In this document: piece by piece, positions 1 to 9,404 of the stretch
Layout of the letters: every line of letters begins with the position of its first letter
How positions within the stretch are numbered: the stretch's first letter is position 1
Assembly (NCBI GenBank): GCA_016932835.1
Contig: JAFGCD010000155.1
Location: forward strand, 32,299-96,298
Direction of reading: 5' to 3'
DNA: 64,000 nt
DNA from: Sedimentisphaerales bacterium
Lineage (GTDB): Bacteria; Planctomycetota; Phycisphaerae; Sedimentisphaerales; Anaerobacaceae
Notes under the pieces: model-generated
Database searches by the model: none
Seen by the model: the letters and a program-made list of their open reading frames with translations, nothing else
Told to the model about the DNA's origin: nothing
Position numbers and translations under genes: made by a program

Positions 1-137
1 TTGCCGCGCTCTATTTTGCCCATAACATTGGTGCCGACAACCGCTGCCAGCAGGCCGATGATGATCAGCATTGCAACAAGCTCGATCATCGTAAAACCGC
101 TTCTCGCTCGTCTTCGTTTTTCTCTTTTGGCCTCCAT
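1..137 (-). CDS. gspG: Type II secretion major pseudopilin, GspG-like (partial, 3' end outside window)
   Basis: This is the 5' end of a gene running off the left edge; only about 45 codons are present, too short for the ORF track. The translation starts MEAKREKRRRARSG and continues into the class III prepilin signature G|FTMIELVAMLIIIGLLAAVV. That means a short basic leader, a prepilin-peptidase site after Gly, Glu at position 5 of the mature protein, then a hydrophobic N-terminal helix. The following NVMGKIERG resembles the region after the helix in GspG (major pseudopilin of type II secretion). It is the last visible gene of the minus-strand secretin/GspE/GspF operon, which supports the GspG call. 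Mature GspG would be the main subunit of the periplasmic pseudopilus. A type IV pilin or another minor pseudopilin cannot be excluded without the C-terminus. Confidence 0.8.
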   Translation of the reverse strand, partial: MEAKREKRRRARSGFTMIELVAMLIIIGLLAAVVGTNVMGKIERG

Positions 138-184
138 ATCAGGCTCCCAAAAAAACATTCGTTCCTGAACTTATCTCAATCTGT

Positions 185-1402
185 CTAAAACTTGCCCGAC
201 GAAACCTCGAGGATCGGCAGTATCGTCGCATACGCAATCACGCCGATTATCGCCGCCATAACAACTATGATAAGCGGCTCGACCGCCGCGCTCAACCTTT
301 CAATAACAACATCCGTCGATGCCTCCAGATTATCGCTGATGTTCTTCAGCATCGTTTCGAGTTCGCCGCTCTTCTCGCCGACCGCAACCATGTGAGCAAT
401 AGCAGGATCGATTACGCCGCTGTCGCGAAGCGGAGTCGCAATATCGGCGCCGGCAAGAATCCGCTCTCGGGAATGCCGAATGGCGCGCTTCATCAGAACG
501 TTGCCCGTAACCTCGGCAACGACCCGGAGTGATTCGGCCATCGAGAGACCGGAGCCAAGAAGGGTCGATAGGGTCGAAGCGAAACGAGCAACCACTCGCT
601 GCCGTATCAAGGGCCCGAATATCGGAACCGACAGCAGAAACTTGTCACGCAGATAAGCCCCGCGCTCGGTCTTGAAGAACCGCCTGACGCCCCATACCAG
701 CAACCCTATCGAGCCTATCACGACAATCACCCAAAGACTCGTAAGAACGTAGCTGACGCCCATCAGTTGTCTGGTAATCCAGGGCAGTTCCTGGCCCGTA
801 CCGACGATCTGCTCGCCGATCTTGGGAATAACCGCAGTGGTAAGGATGATGATAGCCGCCAGGCAGAACGCCATCAGAAACATAGGATACACCATCGCCG
901 TCTTGACCTTCGACTCCACGCGCTGCCGCTTCTGCATAAAACCGGCGATGATCGAGAAGCTCTCCGACATTGTGCCGGTCACTTCCCCGACCCGAATCAT
1001 GCTGACGTATATCACATCGAAAAAATCGCCGTAATCGCTGAGGGCGTCCGTGAATGATTCGCCCGTCACTACCCGGTCTCGAATATCCGTAATCGCGGTC
1101 TTGAACCGCGAATCGGAGACCTGCAAAGTCATCACAGACAGAGCTTCGGTCAGCTTGATCCCCGAATTGAGCAGGGTCGCCATCTGCTGCGTGAAGTCTA
1201 TCAACTGTGTCTTCCTGGCACGCGAGAATATGGAAAAAAACGCCGTCTTGCGCTCCGAGGTGGAGCTGACCTCCGAAACCGACGTGGGGTGCATATTGCG
1301 CGCGCGTAACTGGCTCCTGGCCGCATAGGAACTCTCGGCGGCAATGGAGCCCTTGCTCTTCTTGCCGTCGGCTGCTATAGCTGTGTAACTGTATCTCGGC
1401 AT
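185..1402 (-). CDS. gspF: Type II secretion inner-membrane platform protein GspF
   Basis: A 405-residue protein of normal GspF/PilC length. It has the family's duplicated layout: a cytoplasmic GspF domain at about residues 67-190 (QMATLLNSGIKLTEAL, with GESFTDAL further on), a membrane helix ending near 193, a second helix near 217-239, a second GspF domain at about 270-370 (FASTLSTLLGSGLSMAESL, then GEKSGELETML) and a C-terminal membrane helix (PLIIVVMAAIIGVIAYATILPI). GspF is the inner-membrane platform that couples the GspE ATPase to pseudopilus assembly. It lies 48 nt after the upstream gspG start and about 50 nt downstream of gspE in transcription order, consistent with one operon. PilC of a type IV pilus is the alternative; the neighbouring GspC-like protein and GspG-type pseudopilin favour secretion. 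Confidence 0.93.
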   Translation of the reverse strand: MPRYSYTAIAADGKKSKGSIAAESSYAARSQLRARNMHPTSVSEVSSTSERKTAFFSIFSRARKTQLIDFTQQMATLLNSGIKLTEALSVMTLQVSDSRFKTAITDIRDRVVTGESFTDALSDYGDFFDVIYVSMIRVGEVTGTMSESFSIIAGFMQKRQRVESKVKTAMVYPMFLMAFCLAAIIILTTAVIPKIGEQIVGTGQELPWITRQLMGVSYVLTSLWVIVVIGSIGLLVWGVRRFFKTERGAYLRDKFLLSVPIFGPLIRQRVVARFASTLSTLLGSGLSMAESLRVVAEVTGNVLMKRAIRHSRERILAGADIATPLRDSGVIDPAIAHMVAVGEKSGELETMLKNISDNLEASTDVVIERLSAAVEPLIIVVMAAIIGVIAYATILPILEVSSGKF

Positions 1403-1453
1403 CGCGCATCGCCTTCTGTAACAACCTTACTCGACAATCACCCGCCCGGCCGG

Positions 1454-3172
1454 CTAAATAACATCCGCCTGCGTAACTCGCAGCACTTCCGAAACGGTCG
1501 TTTCGCCTGCGAGAACCTTTCTCGCTCCGTCCATTCGCAGTGTCCGCATTCCGGTATCGAGCGCGTGTTTTTTTATGGCGCCGGCTGTTTCACGCTTGTA
1601 TATCATATCCTGTATCGCTTCGCTTATGGTAAGCAATTCGTATATGCCCGTTCGGCCTCGATATCCCGTCTTGAAGCACTTCTCGCAACCTGCACCGGCG
1701 AAGAATTCGGCCCCGGCCTTGATAGACTTCGCCAGGCTCCCGTTTGTCAGCCCAAGAGCTCTCAAATCCCGCTCCGAAGGTTTGGTCGGCTCTTTGCAGT
1801 CGAGGCATATCCTTCGCACCAGTCGCTGCGCCAGTATAGCGATTACCGATGAACTCACAAGATAAGGCTCGACCCCCAAGTCCAGAAGTCGGCTCACGGC
1901 CCCGGCTGCATCGTTCGTGTGCAGAGTGCTGAAAACCAAATGACCCGTCAAAGAAGACTGTATGGCCATGCTCGCCGTCTCGATATCGCGAACCTCGCCG
2001 ACCATAATGACATCAGGATCCTGACGGAGTACATGACGAAGCGACGTCGCAAAAGTCATACCCTTTTTCGACGCAACCTGAATCTGGCTTATCCCCTCAA
2101 GCTGATATTCTATCGGATCCTCGATAGTCAGGACGTTTTTCTCCGAAGAGTTGAGTCGATTGAGACTCGCGTAAAGGGTGGTGCTCTTGCCGCTGCCGGT
2201 AGGCCCCGTTACGAAGATCACGCCGTGAGAACGATGGAGCAGCGAATCGAATTGCTCGAGGTCGTCTTCGAGCATACCGAGTTCGTTGAGCGTGAAAAGG
2301 CCCCGGCTCTTGTCGAGCAGACGAAGAACGCTTCGTTCGCCGAAGCTCGTCGGAACCGTACTGATACGCAAGTCCACCTCCCGCTGGCCCAGCCTGACGC
2401 TGCACCGCCCGTCCTGAGGCAGTCTGCGTTCGGCGATGTCCATGCCCGCCATAACCTTTATACGCGATACTATCAGCGGCAAAACGTTCCTGTTCAGGCT
2501 CAGGACGTCATACAAAATGCCGTCGATACGGTAGCGAACCTGGACCTTGGATTCGTATGGATGAACGTGGATGTCGCTCGCACGCATCTGAAGCGCGCGA
2601 AAGAGAACATCGTTGACCAGCCTGATTACCGGAGGCCTGTTGACCACATCCAGCAGGTCGTCGGAGGCGGCAACCTCATCGACGAGCTGGTCGAGATTCT
2701 GCTGGTCGAGCTCCTCGGCCACTTCCTCGATAACGGTTGATCGCTGCTCGTATGCAACGTCTATGGCGGCGGTTATCGTCGTCCGCGTCGAGACAGCCGC
2801 TCGAACGGGCAGGCCCGTCATCTTCGAAACGTTGTCTAGGGCGTTTGCATCCAGGGGCTTCGACAGAACTATCGTCAGCTCGCCGTTGTCCGATTCACGC
2901 TGTATGCCAATCAGAAAGTGGTGCTGGGCATAGGTAGCCGGGACGGTCTCGATGAAATCGACGGGCACCGAGTTATCCGGTATCTCGGCCAGGTATTCCC
3001 AGCCCAGGGCCTCTGCAAAAAGCTTGAGAACCGCATCTTCGGTGAAAAAAGGACAAGTAAGCAGGGCGTCGTCCAGTCGGCCCGTGGTCTTGTTTTCATC
3101 GAGGAATTTGCGCAGTTTCTCTGCGTCGATGATCCCCGTCCGTTCTGCGGTTTTTATCAGCAAATCTTTCAT
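1454..3172 (-). CDS. gspE: Type II secretion assembly ATPase GspE
   Basis: A 572-residue cytoplasmic hexameric ATPase that powers pseudopilus assembly. The N-terminal MshEN/GspE-N type domain spans about residues 1-145. The ATPase core follows, with Walker A GPTGSGKST near 323-331, an Asp box around TIEDPIEYQLEG, a Walker B-type DVIMVGEVRD and a His box LVFSTLHTNDA. The C-terminal zinc-binding tetracysteine is intact (CLDC about 40 residues before CEKC), a feature of GspE/PilB rather than of the PilT retraction ATPases. No PilT-like paralogue is visible nearby. It sits between the secretin gene (70 nt gap) and gspF (51 nt gap) on the same strand. Confidence 0.95.
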   Translation of the reverse strand: MKDLLIKTAERTGIIDAEKLRKFLDENKTTGRLDDALLTCPFFTEDAVLKLFAEALGWEYLAEIPDNSVPVDFIETVPATYAQHHFLIGIQRESDNGELTIVLSKPLDANALDNVSKMTGLPVRAAVSTRTTITAAIDVAYEQRSTVIEEVAEELDQQNLDQLVDEVAASDDLLDVVNRPPVIRLVNDVLFRALQMRASDIHVHPYESKVQVRYRIDGILYDVLSLNRNVLPLIVSRIKVMAGMDIAERRLPQDGRCSVRLGQREVDLRISTVPTSFGERSVLRLLDKSRGLFTLNELGMLEDDLEQFDSLLHRSHGVIFVTGPTGSGKSTTLYASLNRLNSSEKNVLTIEDPIEYQLEGISQIQVASKKGMTFATSLRHVLRQDPDVIMVGEVRDIETASMAIQSSLTGHLVFSTLHTNDAAGAVSRLLDLGVEPYLVSSSVIAILAQRLVRRICLDCKEPTKPSERDLRALGLTNGSLAKSIKAGAEFFAGAGCEKCFKTGYRGRTGIYELLTISEAIQDMIYKRETAGAIKKHALDTGMRTLRMDGARKVLAGETTVSEVLRVTQADVI

Positions 3173-3241
3173 GCACGTAAAATGAATCTAATCCTTGTGC
3201 TGATTAGTTCTACCGGTCGGCCACAGTAATTGTTCACCCTG

Positions 3242-6200
3242 TTACTCGTCGTCCAGGACCCGGATCGGGGCGATACGTTTCGATTTTATCCCCGGGAAGC
3301 TCTTGTAACCCTGGAATTCCTGCTCGAACTTTTCAAACGCCAGCCTGTTGCGCTGCGATATCTTCTCCAGGTCCGGCAGGCCCTGGGCCAAGGTTTCCGC
3401 CGGACGGATAATCTCAGCCTTGACGAATACGTAAAGCCGTTTCTGCAAATCGCTGTTGCTGACGCTCCTGAACAGCGCCCCGACAATAGGCAAATCGCCT
3501 AACAGCGGGACCTTGGTTCCGCCCTTGCCCTGATTGAGCTTAATCATGCCCCCCAGGATTATCGTGCTGCCGTCCGGCACTGTGACTATCGTATTGAGAT
3601 CGCTGCTGGTCGTGTCAGGAGGCTTGTCGCCAGTGATATTGCCGAAGTCCGACCGCGTTAGAGTTATCTCAAGCCTGAGAAGCTGGCCTTCACTTATGTG
3701 CGGCGTAATATCGAGCGATATCCCCGCGTCGTAACCCTGGAAATCGACTGCCGTCTGAACCAGCGTGCTCTCATTCGTTCCTCCGCTGGCCACCGGAATG
3801 GACGTTTCTTTTCTGACATACGTTGTATCCGTCGTGCTTATGGTTCCCGTCTCGTTGTCGTTGACAAGAATCTTCGGTTTTGCCAGCACCCTGCCGTAGT
3901 CCTTTGCCTGCATTGCTTCTAAGAGTATGTTCACATGGGTATCGCCGTAGAAGCCTGTGAAATCACCGGACTGCGACTGAAAATCGATATAGCGTGCACG
4001 GGCGCCGTCCGCCGACAGCCCTGCGACTATATCCGAACTGGACTTCCCTTCCGTAATGACTCCCGTCAAGCCTGATGTATCAAGCAGATCGGGCAGGCTC
4101 TGGATTACGTTCAGGTCATATTCGAACCTGTCGTTTTTCGTAACTTCCACCAGCGTCACGTCTATCAGCACCTGAGGCCTGCGCTTGTCCAGCGTCTTGA
4201 TCAGATTGCTTATCCACTCCTGGTTCTTCTTGCTGGCATAGACAATTATCGAGAAGGTATTCTCGTCGGGGACGATTACTATCTCCTCCTCGGTCTTCTT
4301 TATGACCTGCTCTATCTTGCCCTCTTTGTCCTTGACGGTTTCCTGGATGAGTTTCTCCAGGATGGTGGCCAGGTCTTCGGGCTTCTGGTTCTCTAAAGGA
4401 TAGATGACATAAGGTATCGTCCCGGTTTCCGTTTGGGCATCGACATACTTGAGGATTAGTGCTATCTGGGTATGCTGCTCGGCGGTGGCGTTTATCAGCA
4501 GCGAGTTCGTCGCCTCGATAATGATCACCAGAGGCTCTTCGACCAAGGCCGGCGATGCTCCGCCTGTGCTCAAGGCCGACGCCGGAGTCGCAGCCGCAGG
4601 AGCCGCAGGCGCTGCTGCAGCCTTTGTCGCCGCTCCGACCCGCTGGGTCCCGGTAATCCGAGAACTCTGCGACGAAGACGATCTTCCACCGCCGCTGACT
4701 ATGCCGAGCTCCTGGAGTTTCGAGCGAACCTGCTCGGCATCCACGTGTTCGATTCTATAGAGCTTCAGCGTTCGAAGATCGGTTTGGGCGACATCCAGGG
4801 CGTCTATCAACTCCTCGACATTGTCCAACTCCTCGTCAAAACCGATCATCAGGATTCGATTGGTTCTTTCGTCGGCATCGAGATAAACGCCGGACTCCGC
4901 TGACGCACCAGACGACCGGGAGGCAGTCGGCGCCGACCGCGCCGCGCGTTCTTTCGCAAGCCGGGCGGTGTATGCGGCGGTGGTTTCCCCGGGCTGCCGA
5001 CTACTTGGTGAGGCGCTGCCGGCGCCGGAAGACATCTGACCCACGGAAATGGACACCGTTCCGAGCTGCTCGGCAAGAGTCTTTATCTTCGGGGCAAGGG
5101 CGGTAGCCATGGTGTACTGGCAGGCCCTGAACCTGATTTTCTTCGGCTTGCCGGGCTTGTCGATCATCTTCAACAACCGCTCCACACGCGGCATGCGATA
5201 CGCATACCCCGTGACAAACAGCATCTTTGCATCGCCGACAGGCGAAACATTCGTGCCGAGTTTCATCCCGGCCAGGAGATTCTGGGCGCTCGCCGCGTCG
5301 ATATATTCCAGCTTGAAAATGCGGGTGACGATCACATGGCCTGGCTCGGTTATCTGGTCGTCCTCCGTCTCGATGATGGCCGGGTCTATCGCATCGGCCA
5401 CGAGAGTAACCGTAACGATCCCGGCCGCATCGTTACGCGTCATCGCGAAACCCTGAAATTGAAGCACCGATTCCAGCAGAGGATACAACTCATCAATCTG
5501 GATAGAACCCTTTCGGTCGCCGGTCCAGAGAATCGTTACTTCCCCCTTGATCTTGACTGGATCGTACAAAAAGTTCAAATCCAGGTACTCCCCGGCCAAC
5601 TGCAGCAGCCGGACTATATCGAGCTTCTCAGGCAGCGTGACCCTCAGAATATCATTGGCGTTGCCTTTGGGCTCGGGCCCGTAAATACTCGGAGGTTTCC
5701 TTATCGGCGACGGCTCGACGGGCCCGGCTGCGACGCCCGACGGTTCGTTGGCGTCATCCGAACCGGCAGGTTCGATCTTGCCGACCTTCACCGAATCACC
5801 GGCGCCTTCGCCGGGCTTGGGCGCCGGCGGAGCCGTATACGTCTGCTTCTCGATCAACTGGCCGACGGCGGCAGCGATCCTCTCGACCCGACTGGGCTGG
5901 GCGATTACTACGACCGAACCGTTATGCACATCAACTATGGCCATGCCTGAGCCGTCATCTTTGGGCGGATTGGAGAAAGTACCGACCGACAGCCCGCCGA
6001 CTTTCTCGGCAATAGCTGCGCTCGCAGGCAGCTCTGCGGCGTCTGCGGCTAACTTGAGCATCCTAACGCTGTATGTTTGCGCCGCATCGACAAGATCCAG
6101 AACCGCTTTAGCCTTGGCAACATCACCGCCCTCGCCGGTCACAAGAAGTGACGGAGAGCCGGCAAGCTGCGATACGGTTCCCAATCCCACCTCCGCAAGA

Positions 6201-6370
6201 TACTTCTTGCCCTGCGCTGCCGATATGTGCTTCAACGCAAAAATCCTGAACCCGCCGCCGTCAGACGCCCCATAAACCAGAGAACCGCCGCAGAACAACA
6301 GCAGCAAAATAACCGTCGCAGAGACAACAATCCTGGCGCGAGTCTCATGATAAAATCGAAGTTTTCTCAT
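3242..6370 (-). CDS. gspD: Secretin (GspD-like outer-membrane channel), unusually long
   Basis: A 1042-residue secretin, longer than the roughly 650-700 residues of typical GspD. An N-terminal membrane helix or signal peptide (VVSATVILLLLFCGGSLVYGA) comes first. Then come several periplasmic ring-building modules of the N0/N1 (STN, NolW-like) type: an N1-like module around residues 40-95, an N0-like one around 240-320 (LQLAGEYLDLNFLYDP), and further N-type modules around 345-410, 530-580 and 640-760. Low-complexity Ala/Ser/Pro/Gly linkers separate them. The C-terminal secretin domain is well conserved (RVLAKPKILVNDN, then VPDGSTIILGGMI, then VPLLGDLPIVGALFRS). The protein should form the outer-membrane gate of the secretion machine encoded by the flanking gspE/gspF/gspG. 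The start was kept at 6370 because GGGGTGAT lies just upstream and a good signal sequence follows. Confidence 0.93.
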   Translation of the reverse strand: MRKLRFYHETRARIVVSATVILLLLFCGGSLVYGASDGGGFRIFALKHISAAQGKKYLAEVGLGTVSQLAGSPSLLVTGEGGDVAKAKAVLDLVDAAQTYSVRMLKLAADAAELPASAAIAEKVGGLSVGTFSNPPKDDGSGMAIVDVHNGSVVVIAQPSRVERIAAAVGQLIEKQTYTAPPAPKPGEGAGDSVKVGKIEPAGSDDANEPSGVAAGPVEPSPIRKPPSIYGPEPKGNANDILRVTLPEKLDIVRLLQLAGEYLDLNFLYDPVKIKGEVTILWTGDRKGSIQIDELYPLLESVLQFQGFAMTRNDAAGIVTVTLVADAIDPAIIETEDDQITEPGHVIVTRIFKLEYIDAASAQNLLAGMKLGTNVSPVGDAKMLFVTGYAYRMPRVERLLKMIDKPGKPKKIRFRACQYTMATALAPKIKTLAEQLGTVSISVGQMSSGAGSASPSSRQPGETTAAYTARLAKERAARSAPTASRSSGASAESGVYLDADERTNRILMIGFDEELDNVEELIDALDVAQTDLRTLKLYRIEHVDAEQVRSKLQELGIVSGGGRSSSSQSSRITGTQRVGAATKAAAAPAAPAAATPASALSTGGASPALVEEPLVIIIEATNSLLINATAEQHTQIALILKYVDAQTETGTIPYVIYPLENQKPEDLATILEKLIQETVKDKEGKIEQVIKKTEEEIVIVPDENTFSIIVYASKKNQEWISNLIKTLDKRRPQVLIDVTLVEVTKNDRFEYDLNVIQSLPDLLDTSGLTGVITEGKSSSDIVAGLSADGARARYIDFQSQSGDFTGFYGDTHVNILLEAMQAKDYGRVLAKPKILVNDNETGTISTTDTTYVRKETSIPVASGGTNESTLVQTAVDFQGYDAGISLDITPHISEGQLLRLEITLTRSDFGNITGDKPPDTTSSDLNTIVTVPDGSTIILGGMIKLNQGKGGTKVPLLGDLPIVGALFRSVSNSDLQKRLYVFVKAEIIRPAETLAQGLPDLEKISQRNRLAFEKFEQEFQGYKSFPGIKSKRIAPIRVLDDE

Positions 6371-7007
6371 CGCAGATCACCCCGTCATTCCGATAAACGA
6401 AAAATTACAAGACATCTTCTATCCTTACCGGACATACCGGCCGAAGCACCAAAGCCGCAAATCCCTTCTCGCGGACTTATCGAGCATCCCTCAATGGCCA
6501 AAACAGCCTCCATTAGAGGACTCGCTATTTATCAGACACTGTAAACTCATATCAGTTCCACACTCTCGGCCAAAAAACGCATAATCCGCCTGCCTGGGGC
6601 GGAAAAAACGCCGGACCTCGAACGGGCCAAAACACCTGATTACTCGGCCAATTTAAATGCCGACTTGTGGGGATTCCAGGGCCGCACAACGCCATTTTTC
6701 AGGCATCCGCAGCAACGCCCAACAGGCATGACAGGCACGGCACAGCAGCACAACGAAAGGGGATTCGACCAGACCGCCTATACCCCTGGAATGTCTCAGG
6801 GGCCGCACAGCAGGATTAATCGTATGGAGTCTGAAGCAAGGGCCTGTTTAGGAAAAGCCAATATGTCCGACAGACAGCAACGGCAATTCTGCAATACCCT
6901 CTCACCCGGTGCTTTGCGCGGGGACTCTCCTGTCTTGGAAATGCATGTGGCCGTTCACCGAATATGGCATGCGATGAATCGTGGATTCTTTCCCTGCCGC
7001 TCTATTT
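6371..7007. other. 637-base stretch without a recognisable gene inside the secretion operon
   Basis: The interval lies between the stop of the GspC-like gene and the start of the secretin. ORFs such as 6665..7087 (+) and 6902..7174 (-) cross into the GspC-like gene in other frames and have no recognisable motif, signal peptide or ribosome binding site. The long gap suggests that the secretin has its own promoter or a long leader, or that a degraded gene once stood here. I see no hairpin followed by a T-tract and no clear promoter hexamers. Confidence 0.5.
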
Positions 7008-7934
7008 TCATCTGGTCGTATTCGGACGGGGACGAGGGGCAGGCGGCGCTGTCGTCTTACTTGCCGTGTCGCTCGAACCTGACTTAGCGGCGGCCTCTTT
7101 CGCCTCCTTCTCAGCCAGCATCTTCTGGAACAACGCCATAGGGTTGTCATCGCCCTCCGGCAAAGCTGCGTCAACCTTGCTCGCGGATGATTCCTTCATA
7201 GCCTTGAGCCTGTCCCCCAATGCCGCCAGCCTTGCATTCTCCTCGTTGCTCAGCCGAGATCTCACGCTTGCCGGCGCCACCGGGCCCCTCCGACCGCTAC
7301 TCGGACTAGGAGGAATACTCGTCCTGCTCCTCGACGCAGCAGGCGTAACAGGGGTCGGCGATCCGACCCGCGAAGTAAGAGACGGCCCGCTTACAACACT
7401 CGTCGGCGCCGGGCCTTCTTCGACCATTATCTCCGAAGTTCCCTGAGCATCACGAACGACTACCACTCCGTCTTTGACCTCTTCAATCGTCAAGTGCATC
7501 ACGGCGGCGCCCTGTCGGACCATATGCAGCCCTTTGCCGGGCTCGTCCAGCAGAGCAAGAGAAAGGTTCGGATTCGACTCGCAGACAACTGTCCCGAAAA
7601 GCCTGAACTTCGGTTTGCTCTGCGGGGGCTCGGGAATCTCCGGCAGCTTGGGCACATCGGTCGTAGTGACCTGCTTGGCAACCACCGTGGGCTTGGGCGG
7701 ATTCAGGATCGAGCCGAAACGCTCGGCCTGCGCGACCAGTGGCGAGACCTGCCCGGCGCTGCGCTTCTTGGCCGCTCCGCCAACGCTCTTGGCAAACTGC
7801 TCCTTCACGCTCGGAGAAGCCAAAAAGGACTCTATCGCATCGTCCTTATGCACCCCGAAAACTACGGAAGATACAAACAAACCGATCGCCAGTATTACCG
7901 CCAAAATGCTGCTTATCTGCAATGTCTTTATCAT
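7008..7934 (-). CDS. GspC/PilP-like inner-membrane component of the secretion system
   Basis: A 308-residue protein with one N-terminal membrane helix (about residues 7-27, ISSILAVILAIGLFVSSVVFG), then a periplasmic part. The segment KFRLFGTVVCESNPNLSLAL followed by VRQGAAVMHLTIEEVKDGVVVVRD matches the logic of the GspC homology region: a small beta-sandwich with a repaired-default pattern of self-cleaning strands and VxxGD-like turns. The C-terminal half is Pro/Ser/Arg-rich and low in complexity, and ends in PPAPRPRPNTTR. GspC-type proteins connect the inner-membrane platform to the periplasmic N-domains of the secretin, which fits its place between the cytochrome gene and the secretin. The gene overlaps the upstream cytochrome gene by 4 nt (ATGA), so the two are translationally coupled. 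Family assignment rests on context and pattern, not on strong motifs. Confidence 0.6.
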   Translation of the reverse strand: MIKTLQISSILAVILAIGLFVSSVVFGVHKDDAIESFLASPSVKEQFAKSVGGAAKKRSAGQVSPLVAQAERFGSILNPPKPTVVAKQVTTTDVPKLPEIPEPPQSKPKFRLFGTVVCESNPNLSLALLDEPGKGLHMVRQGAAVMHLTIEEVKDGVVVVRDAQGTSEIMVEEGPAPTSVVSGPSLTSRVGSPTPVTPAASRSRTSIPPSPSSGRRGPVAPASVRSRLSNEENARLAALGDRLKAMKESSASKVDAALPEGDDNPMALFQKMLAEKEAKEAAAKSGSSDTASKTTAPPAPRPRPNTTR

Positions 7935-9340
7935 CGGTCTTTAGAACCTCCAGTACTTTTATATACTTTGACATCGCTCGGCGTGTTCGGTTCCACCCAA
8001 TGTATGATTTTTTCAAAATATTCCGCCTCATTACCGCTGTAATTGGCGCTGTTATCGGGCGTATGGCACTGTTCGCAGGTATATTTCGGCTCGCCGGTCG
8101 GCTTGGCGCCGAGGCTCGAAATGTGCATCGAGCCGGGCCCGTGGCAGTTTTCGCAGCCCACATCCCGCATCTGCGGCGTCTGCTCGGGAGAAACAAAGCC
8201 GCTCTCATACCGCAAGCCGACAACATGGCAGATAACGCACTCCGGATCGTAATCCGACCCGACAGTCTCCAGAATAGAATAGGCACGGGCGTGCCCTTTC
8301 TGCCGCCACTTCTCATAAGCGTACTCGTGGCAGCTCTTGCACGCATCCGAGCCGGTATAACTCAAGCCGTCTGAGAGCGAAATCCGGGGTTGCGACTCGA
8401 GTATCCCGCTGTTCCGCATCATCAGTTGATAATCCTCATAAAGCTCGTCAAGAGCCTTGGCCGGGGGCAAATCCTCAGTGACCGGCAAGGCCGAGAATTC
8501 CAGTCTGAAGGGTTCTTTCCCCTTGCCGGGTCGAATCTCCAACTTGCCCACATACTTGCCCAACTGCCCCGCAGAGACAACCAGGGGCCGTCTCTTGGCA
8601 TCCCCGATAACAACAGGCTTGTCCGAACCATCCACACAAACGACGCAATCGACGAATCCGACATCCTTCAGGAAAGTACCGACCTTCTCCGCCTGGCAAC
8701 CGTTCACGATGAGAATCTTGACGGCTTGCTCATCAGATGCGGCCCCAAAAAGCCCTTTGATTTCCTCTGCCTTGCCCCTCTCCAAATCAAACGCCGCAAT
8801 TACCACCCGGATCTGTCCGCCTTTGAGAACCATCCGCCGGCTGAATGTCGCCGGCAGATTCGCATCTGTAATGCCTGCAGCACAGATGAATTTCGGATCC
8901 TGTCCCATATTCGCCAACAATCCGAGATTCTGCGCAGTCTCAATATCTCTGGCAGTCAGATTGACAAGATCATAGTCGAGCAGTCCCAACGCCCTGATAA
9001 TCACGTTGAACTTAATCAGGTCCTGTTCTCTCTGGTCTCTGATTAGAAACCCGGTATCTATAATGAGCCTGCGGGCCTTGGGAACCTGTGCGAGAATGGC
9101 CTTTCTCCGACTGAATCCCCCGAGCTGCCCGCCCGAACAGCCGCACGGCTTCATCGATCCGAACTCGTTGCCCGTCAGGAAGACCGTGAGCACCTCCGGA
9201 CTGCTCTTGGGCTGCCCCGCTATCCTTCTCGACGGACCCATCCCGACAGACAAAAAAAGCAAACACCCCGCCAAACCAATACTCGCGTAGCCGATTAACC
9301 GCATAGTTATAGAAAGCCGGGCTGCTCGCCAAGCCGACAA
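7931..9340 (-). CDS. Exported tetrahaem cytochrome c with CGCSGGQLGG-type N-domain
   Basis: A 469-residue exported protein with an N-terminal hydrophobic segment (IGYASIGLAGCLLFLSVGMG). The N-terminal two-thirds resembles the UshA-like/metallophosphatase-derived domain found fused to cytochromes in planctomycetes. It carries a cysteine motif (KPCGCSGGQLGG) and the phrase LIIDTGFLI. The C-terminal third has four CxxCH haem-binding motifs: CKSCH, CVICH, CENCH and CEQCH. This layout matches cytochrome c554-type (PF13435-like) electron carriers. It probably handles electrons in the periplasm; the partner is unknown. It sits between a DUF1573 lipoprotein gene and the GspC-like gene, overlapping the latter by 4 nt, so it appears to be expressed with the secretion genes. 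This is an odd pairing, because cytochromes are not part of known type II secretion machines. Confidence 0.85.
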   Translation of the reverse strand: MSAWRAARLSITMRLIGYASIGLAGCLLFLSVGMGPSRRIAGQPKSSPEVLTVFLTGNEFGSMKPCGCSGGQLGGFSRRKAILAQVPKARRLIIDTGFLIRDQREQDLIKFNVIIRALGLLDYDLVNLTARDIETAQNLGLLANMGQDPKFICAAGITDANLPATFSRRMVLKGGQIRVVIAAFDLERGKAEEIKGLFGAASDEQAVKILIVNGCQAEKVGTFLKDVGFVDCVVCVDGSDKPVVIGDAKRRPLVVSAGQLGKYVGKLEIRPGKGKEPFRLEFSALPVTEDLPPAKALDELYEDYQLMMRNSGILESQPRISLSDGLSYTGSDACKSCHEYAYEKWRQKGHARAYSILETVGSDYDPECVICHVVGLRYESGFVSPEQTPQMRDVGCENCHGPGSMHISSLGAKPTGEPKYTCEQCHTPDNSANYSGNEAEYFEKIIHWVEPNTPSDVKVYKSTGGSKDR

Positions 9341-9404
9341 AAATATCTCGATCGTGCCCGCCGACGAGGTCGTTCGCTCCCGGACTCTACATGCCTCTTC
9401 AATG

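Noticed and set aside
6665-7087. 140-residue plus-strand ORF in the secretion-operon gap
   Set aside because: It runs into the GspC-like gene antisense, has no ribosome binding site and contains no motif.
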